Source: Dryococelus australis
Taxonomy: Eukaryota > Arthropoda > Insecta > Phasmatodea > Phasmatidae
Assembly (NCBI GenBank): GCA_029891345.1
Contig: CM056994.1
Coordinates: forward strand, 60,605,251-60,669,250
Length of the DNA: 64,000 bases
Reading direction: 5' to 3'
Positions 57,877-64,000 of the stretch are shown here, piece after piece. Made by a program: the position numbers and the translations under genes. Under the pieces are notes generated by a model, which did not search any database, was not told the DNA's origin, and saw only the letters and a program-made list of their open reading frames with translations. Positions within the stretch are counted from its first letter, which is position 1. Each line of letters begins with the position of its first letter.

Positions 57877-59514
57877 GTGACTTACATTGTGGGGTCAAGA
57901 ACATATCCTGCCAAACATACAGTCCTGAAATTCTCAGAACTATCAGCCAACAAACACGTATACACACATAAATACTGAATTGTGTACTACAATTAATTTA
58001 GGCATTGGAACACATTCCATGTGGATGCCCTCGCCTTTTGTTACATTATGAAATACGTACTTGGGCAGGAGTGAGGTACAGTTCAACCTCTCCATTGACT
58101 TAACAACATCATAAGGAAATTACCGTCCAAAGTCTCCAATGATGCACTCATAAAATTAAATGAATAAATGATTGCATTTATTATGTGTGCAGCCCTGACT
58201 GTGCCTGACAAATTGCCACGGCCAACTACAAAATCTTTGCCGAGTGGTTTTTTGCAAATATGGCAACTTATTTGAGCCATAAGCCTAGCTATCTCAACTG
58301 TTGTCAGTGGTTTTGTTGGAACTGTTACACTGTGTGTTTCTGCAACCCACTTTGTCAATCCAGTCAATTTATCAACCATTCTGTACATATAGCCATCATC
58401 CACAAACTCGTGCTACTGGGATAATGAGGAATCATACACACACATGAGCACAATGCTACAAACATATGGGACATGCATATTGAGGTGGTGGTGCTACTAC
58501 TGCCAATATTTGGTAAGCAAGTGGACATAGGTTTCAGATAAGCGTCAATATCGCAGTACACTATAAAACACATTCTTTGCAGTTTGGCAAAATTAGAGAA
58601 TTTAATATACATATTTTTCTCACTCAGGAAAGTACTCCGAACAGCATTGTGTTGTTGGCATAATTCAGTATGTTTTGCGAGTTTCTCCTCACATAAAAAG
58701 TATTGAAGGCAGTGGTCGCACACAAAAATTTTCCTGGAGTTCTTAATCAATAGGAAGTGAAGCAGCCATAACTAATTTTTGATCATTGCAAAATGCAAGT
58801 GGGTGGTACTGGCACTAGCACAAATAGCTTACATGTTTACATGATGCTCATAATGCACAGGAGAAATACGCATGGGTATGACAGTTCATTCCTTGGCATT
58901 ATCAAATGATTCGTAAGCAATATTTCGATCTTTGTCTCTTACTGAATAGCCATTAATAGGAATATTATTCAGCGTCTCGAAGTTTTTTTATCTCATGTAA
59001 CACCACAGGAGTCGACATTCCCTTAGTATTCATAACCCGGAGAGGTTTGGGATACGAAGAGGATTTGTTGTGATTAGATGTGGCAGGAAATAAACACGCA
59101 ACTATGGCATACAGTAAGCACTCATCTTCCGTGCACTGCACATTAATGCAGGCCATCCAATTGACATCAAATTTAGGTGAATGGTGAATGGACTGTATTG
59201 CATAATGTGAACGTCCATTTGCAATATCAGTTTCATCCCCCACCCAATGGCCCTTCCACAAAACTCAGTAATATTTGTAGTAAGTTGAAGGACGATGTGT
59301 TCTTCATAAATTTCACCATCATCAGACAAATGGAGGATGGGTTTGGTGTTAGTGCAAAGTAAAATGTCTCCATAGCCATTTCCTCAGCAGCTGTGTTCTT
59401 CAAAAATTCAACAGCTACAGAGACATAAATTTCGAAAGGACACAGAGCCTCATCACTAACTGCCAAAACAGATTCTTTGCATCTCGGGAAGAAATTTGAT
59501 ATATCTGCATCCAA
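57071..59514 (-). pseudogene. Protein-primed DNA polymerase B, decayed
   Basis: N- to C-terminal on the minus strand: INVQCTEDECLLYAIVACL and YPKPLRVMNTKG (59165-59020), a Cys/His finger CDHCLQYF with KHTELC (58720-58650), an exonuclease I-like FIVYCDIDAYLKP (58570-58530), CHICKKPLG (near 58260), a palm-like SWDALLLITDID, and the catalytic DTDSLIYEI at 57299-57273 (polymerase motif C). At least four frameshifts and a GA repeat interrupt it. Such polymerases replicate the element's own DNA. This copy is dead. Confidence 0.7.
57846..57874. repeat. (GA)n microsatellite inside the polymerase remnant
   Basis: About 14 GA units. On the minus strand it reads as repeated Ser-Leu within the palm region, so it arose or expanded after decay began. 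Confidence 0.9.
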
Positions 59515-59559
59515 ATCTATCCTATCATTTGAAATTCACGCATCCACTATTCTTCGTCC

Positions 59560-59935
59560 AAAGACTGTATCTTAAAGGAAATAGGACAAATTTTAGGGCC
59601 AAAGATATCTCGGAAGAGGAAAAATCAGAACTTAAATAACTCACCAAATCAGAGTCAATGTGTCAATGCTTACTCATGGGGGAACCTGCAATCCTAAATT
59701 TCCATACTCACAAATAATCATGCATAATACACATGCCAAAGACTCGATCTGAAAAAAAAGAAAAAAAATATAGAAATTATAGTTACAAATAACAACAGAT
59801 AAAATACCTGAAAAAGTATATATAATAGCCGAAAAAAAGTATGTGTACCTAACTAATAATCACTCTACATTTCTCCATTAACATCAAATAACCCTGTAAC
59901 ACTAAGTGAACATTGTGCCCTGAAGGGGAATCAAA
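59560..59935. other. No gene seen
   Basis: AT-rich with an A-rich run near 59752-59768. Confidence 0.5.
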
Positions 59936-59937
59936 AC

Positions 59938-60035
59938 ATTTTTGCCCTGTAGAGGACTTGAATCCCTACCAGCAGAACTCCACATCTACCCCAGCACTTT
60001 AACAATTACTCTATCAAAGCTACCCCAAGATATGA
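59938..60035 (-). repeat. tRNA-derived SINE-like sequence
   Basis: The minus strand reads GGTAGCTTTGATAGAGTAATT (A-box region, final T omitted from the core) and GGGATTCAAGTCC (B box). A full cloverleaf is not formed. Confidence 0.5.
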
Positions 60036-60039
60036 TTAT

Positions 60040-61420
60040 ATAAATCATTCACTTAAACATTTTTGAAATTTTAAAAATTTTAAAGCTTCTAAAAAAATAT
60101 TTAGAAATTTAAAAGTTTGAGAAAAATTTTAAAACGACTTTAAAATGATTAAAAAATATATTTACTTTTAAAAGTGTTTAATCCTTTGTGCAGTAGTCGA
60201 CGGAAGCTTATCGCCGGAGCCCTAAAGACCGGCTTTTGGAGGATTGTTATTCAATGAACTGTCGGTAAAGCAGTCGTCACAACAACCAGTAAAGTGCGAA
60301 GAGAGATACTGACCCTTCCGCGATTGAGATCTGCTGTGTTCAGTGAAGAGCGGAGCACGGATCCATCTGTACACTTCGGCGGTTGGTGAGAAAATGACAA
60401 GTGAGTGGGAAATTTCACCCCCTTTTAAACTCTTCTCCTCACCCCCAAAAGACCAACTAACATATTTCAAAAGACTTTCAGATAAGATAACGTGATAATG
60501 ATACATTACTCTGCACGCAGGCAAAAAAATATGCCACCACACATGTTGGCAAAAGTCATTTGTTTGGGACAAAATGTAATTGAAATAAGCCATCCGCTTG
60601 AGAGAAAAAAGCAGTATGTTCAGAATAAAAGAAGTTGGTTCCGTAATGCCTGTAGGAGAAAGTCGGGTATTCTCACGATTTTATAAACAATCAAGTTTTC
60701 TTTGATCGTGGGAGCAAGTTCACGGTTTTACAAAGATGCGAAAGGTTTCTTTGTTCACGCACAGGATGGGATGCACTATGGAATGCAGATGGGGTCCACA
60801 TAGAAACCTCCTAGGTGAAATAATTCTTTCCCACACTACATTTCTAGTTTCTTGTTACAAACTAAATGTTAGCAATTTTGTAGCATTAAGTTCACACACT
60901 TTTCATTTCAAAATGTACAATTTGCTACAAAGCATTTGTAAAGTTAACTTTTTGGGCGTTATGTTAATAGTTTCATGTTACAAACAAAATGAAATTTTAC
61001 CATTTTTGAATGTAAGCAACACATGTTACAAACTGAAAGCCAATTTTTGGTGATAACTTCACACTTTTGAATTGTGATATTACTACTTTTGATTCTTAAC
61101 TTCCACACACACACACACACACACACTTCCATCAAATTAAAAACCATGCATTTTGAAAGTGGATGTTAAGATATATAAACAAACACATTTCCAAGCTATC
61201 TAATACTATCACTTTTGACATACAAATTGTCATACACTTTTGCTTATCCATTTTTTGACACCAAATATTTTGGTTACAAATTGACATACATTGCACTTTA
61301 ACAATAAATATTTTGGTTACACACATTTACAAAGTGTTTGCAATTTCAGTAAATATTGTGCCGTCAGCCACGAGCTTCAAGCCCGTTTGCCACCCGCTCC
61401 ATGAAGTTAGTAGACCACCC
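60040..61420. other. No gene seen; CA repeat at 61104-61127
   Basis: AT-rich low-complexity DNA at 60050-60180, followed by mixed sequence. ORFs at 60222-60593 and 60736-61053 have no recognised domain. Confidence 0.5.
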
Positions 61421-61429
61421 AGTTGATCA

Positions 61430-63130
61430 CAGTGGTTCGATCACCGAGTGCCACTTGTGTGCTTGTGAGATGTCAGCATTATATTGAAGTTTTTGAAGGT
61501 TTAGGAATGATACGTGTTTTTGTTGGCCTTTTTAAAAGTGCCGTAAGTGTTGTATTCTATTTTATTTTTGCTCTGATCAGTAAAGTTCATTCCATTTATT
61601 GCATAGTGTGAACTGATGCATTCGAACTGCGTTAAATTAAAATATTATTTTATTATATATTTTCACTCAATGTTTGATGTAAAATTAAGGGTTATGTTGT
61701 TTACACTGGGGATCGTGTACATGTGTGCCTGTTTGTTTGCTTGTCTTGTGTCCCTATCTTCTCAAGTAAGTGCCAAGGCAGTTGGTTATAAAGTGCTATG
61801 TTGTTTTGAATATTGTTTTGTTTTATGCATTTATTATTAAATGTGTAGGTGTGCGCTCACATGGTGCGATGAATTCACAGAGAACCTGCATGGTTGTGTT
61901 TATATTTACGTTTGACATGATTCACGGAAACCGTCTCAGGCTAATACCATAGGACAATATAACATGGTGGCTATATTTTCACCACGTTATTTCACGTACA
62001 GTTGGGAAATATAGGGGTCCCGAATCATTCCAAGTGATGCCATGGGTATGTAGGGACACTACAAAATGGTAACATGGTAAACAACATAGCAATTCTTTTC
62101 CTAACCCTACTTGTATTTAAATTTATAAGTATTTTTATGTTTCACTCAGTGTCATAGATTTTTATCAGCGTTAAATTGTTGTTTAAGTAATAAAATGTAC
62201 TCAGAAACCATCCTGCTATTTCCTGGCTCACTTCCAAGGTGATCACCAATAAGAGGCTAAGTTTTGTGTGGCAACCTTGCACATCACGAACATAATATTT
62301 AATATATAATTTTATTGAAGGATTTTTGTGTTTTTACAAAGTAATACTCAGTGTGTTGGATAGCCTTGGATAGCCACGAGCCATTTCAGTTAATTATTAA
62401 CATTATATTGTATGCTGATCATGGTCATGTGATCATAGGCGGGAGTACCAGCCAATCAGCAGGCTCCACACCAACTGCCATTTTAGTAGCATCCAAATGT
62501 CGTCTCGCCACTCCATGCCTTCATTGTTTGATTCACCATTCATCATGTAATTCTGTTTTATTAATATTAAGTACTGGAACCTTTGCTTTTCTAGCCCGTA
62601 GCGAGCACCACCCCACATCTCTGGTCCATTTGTCCATGGCCATAGCATAACGCATCCGTAATTCCATGCAGGCCATGTGCCTTTTTATTTCTGTGTAAGT
62701 GGTCGCTCCCTTGAATAGCGAATGGTAAACATAACTGCCCTGTAAGGGGATTGTATGGTAAACAAATCAATGTGTGAGAAAAGCTACATTCTTATTTATC
62801 TCTGGAGTGTCTCAGCAATTTAACCTGTAAAGATGCACTGAAGTACATATTTAATTATGGTGTGGGAAGGCCTACATCACTTCGGGAGTGAGTGGCATAT
62901 GGGGGAGGCCACAGCCCCCAACTAGACAGGCATTTACAGGATTTAGAGCAGCAGTACTTCTAGAGTTGGAAGACATTGGCGGACAAGCTGCAGGCTATCG
63001 GCCCCATGACCCCTGCACCACAGTGCTCTCCCTGAGCTAGTGCCCTACCCAGAAAACATTATGGAATCCTTCATCCAACCTATTCAGTACCTTTCTCCCC
63101 AAATGGTCCTGCCAATCACCATCAATTGGC
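61430..63130 (+). repeat. LTR-like dispersed repeat, copy 2
   Basis: The best-matching part, 62420-63130, shares with 51090-51850 the sequence TACTGGAACCTTTG, TAGCCCG, CTCTGGTCCA, GGCTATCGGCC and TTTCTCCCCAAATGGTCC in the same order. Confidence 0.5.
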
Positions 63131-64000
63131 TTTCCCAACTAGGGGCTTAACCATCAGGAATCACTTCCAGCCATTTTCCTGCCCGTAAAATACCTCTATG
63201 TTTTCTTACGTGCAACTTATCCTGTTTCATCAAGTGTAAAATGTCCTGCAATCCTGTTCTATGTACACGTTCCTCCATGACCACGTGTGACTACATGTTC
63301 ACAGCTGTTAGAGTCCAATTGAACCCCCGGGTTCTTTAAATGTTTGCTACTGGCTAATTTCTGCCTAATTATCATGGTACACCACTTCTCAACGCCAAGG
63401 GGATGCTACACAACAGCAACAACAAGTTGGCACCAAAATCAGAATAACAACAGCATTCTAGAAGACCACCATCTTGGGCCTGCGCATCACACTATTGATT
63501 GCCGCAGCCCATGACAGCCCTACCACCATCTTGGGCTCGTCCAGGAACAAGGGAAGCGCAATACATGCCATTTCCCTCCAACCGCATTGCTTTGGCAAGG
63601 AATCACTTCACCCCTTCCGCACCTCACTTGCATGGGTGACAGCTCCGAGGCCACGTGGCCCACTGCAAACATGGTCGTGCTGCCATGCTGGAATACATCT
63701 ACGCGAAACAACCAACATGGGTTTTCAATTCGATGTGCAGTCCGTAACGTGCAAACAGTACAGGAAAATAATACATGAGGGCTTGGATATATTTACTGTT
63801 CACAATCCCCTCTGTTCACAATATTTCTTCCCCAATGGTCCAGCCAAGCACTGTCAATTGATTTAACAAATTTCTTCACAGTTGTGTGAATAATGTGTTC
63901 TTGAATGTTTCACAATGCAAACATTTCTTCGCCCTGGTTTAGGCTTTTCAGTATAAGTTTGCGTACAACATTTTTAGTGCAATCGGGAGCATGCAACACA
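63131..64000. other. No certain gene; third partial copy of the repeat motif
   Basis: The 130-codon plus ORF at 63474-63866 has no recognised domain. Near 63826-63857 the block TTTCTTCCCCAATGGTCCAG resembles the end of the repeats at 51.8 and 63.1 kb, so this may be another fragment of that family. Confidence 0.4.

Larger units (their letters stand above)
57071..59560 (-). mobile_element. Polinton/Maverick-type DNA remnant
   Basis: Several minus-strand fragments in consistent order give a protein-primed family B DNA polymerase of the Polinton/Maverick kind. No terminal inverted repeats, integrase, ATPase or capsid genes are visible near it, so only the polymerase portion remains in the window. 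Confidence 0.65.

Noticed and set aside
1..64000. CRISPR arrays, bacterial promoters, operons, replication origins and riboswitches
   Set aside because: No regularly spaced repeats or prokaryotic gene organisation are present. The window is clearly eukaryotic.

Overview
The window looks like one piece of a large, repeat-rich, AT-rich animal genome, most likely an arthropod. There are no bacterial-type operons or dense ORFs. The only host gene I can recognise is split by introns, and nearly everything else is decayed mobile DNA: Ty3/Gypsy elements, a CR1-like LINE, hAT, Tc1/mariner, MITEs, tRNA-derived SINEs and a Polinton/Maverick polymerase.

Host gene. A secreted astacin-type (M12A) zinc metalloprotease lies on the minus strand. 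I can place six exons at 53351-53291, 48574-48471, 47331-47256, 47042-46925, 43366-43191 and about 19095-18986. Each has AG/GT borders, and the phases agree across all the joins I can test. They carry the propeptide, the aspartate-switch FEGD motif, the start of the mature enzyme, the full zinc signature and the Met-turn. The gene spans at least 34 kb. The intron before the Met-turn exon is about 24 kb and filled with mobile elements. The signal-peptide exon, one short exon between the zinc and Met-turn exons, and the C-terminal exon(s) were not found.

Layout. 1-3.6 kb: remains of a Ty3/Gypsy element (pol plus start of the 3' LTR). 3.6-6.4 kb: CR1-like LINE with an esterase-type ORF1. 6.4-7.1 kb: hAT C-terminus. 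7.2-7.4 kb: MITE. 8.9-13.0 kb: near full-length dead Ty3/Gypsy element with short LTRs. 13.1-13.4 kb: Jockey-like ORF1 zinc knuckles. 14.0-16.0 and 36.1-38.0 kb: two inverted copies of an unclassified ~2 kb unit with gene-like splice signals. 16.8-18.0 kb: Tc1-like transposase relic. 20.7-30.7 kb: LTR element with ~2 kb LTRs, a Cys-rich Gag with a PHD-like module, and no visible pol. 33.8-35.5 kb: minus-strand LTR with leader. 40.5-43.0 kb: fold-back element interrupted by two insertions. 43.2-53.4 kb: astacin exons. 50.2-51.9 and 61.4-63.1 kb: related diverged repeats. 57.1-59.5 kb: minus-strand Polinton-type DNA polymerase B remnant. SINE-like units are scattered throughout.

Most promising for follow-up are the split astacin gene, the inverted 2-kb unit whose two copies keep complementary splice sites and similar short peptides, and the long-LTR element with a PHD-like Gag module. 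All identifications come from reading motifs by eye. Boundaries given as approximate are approximate.
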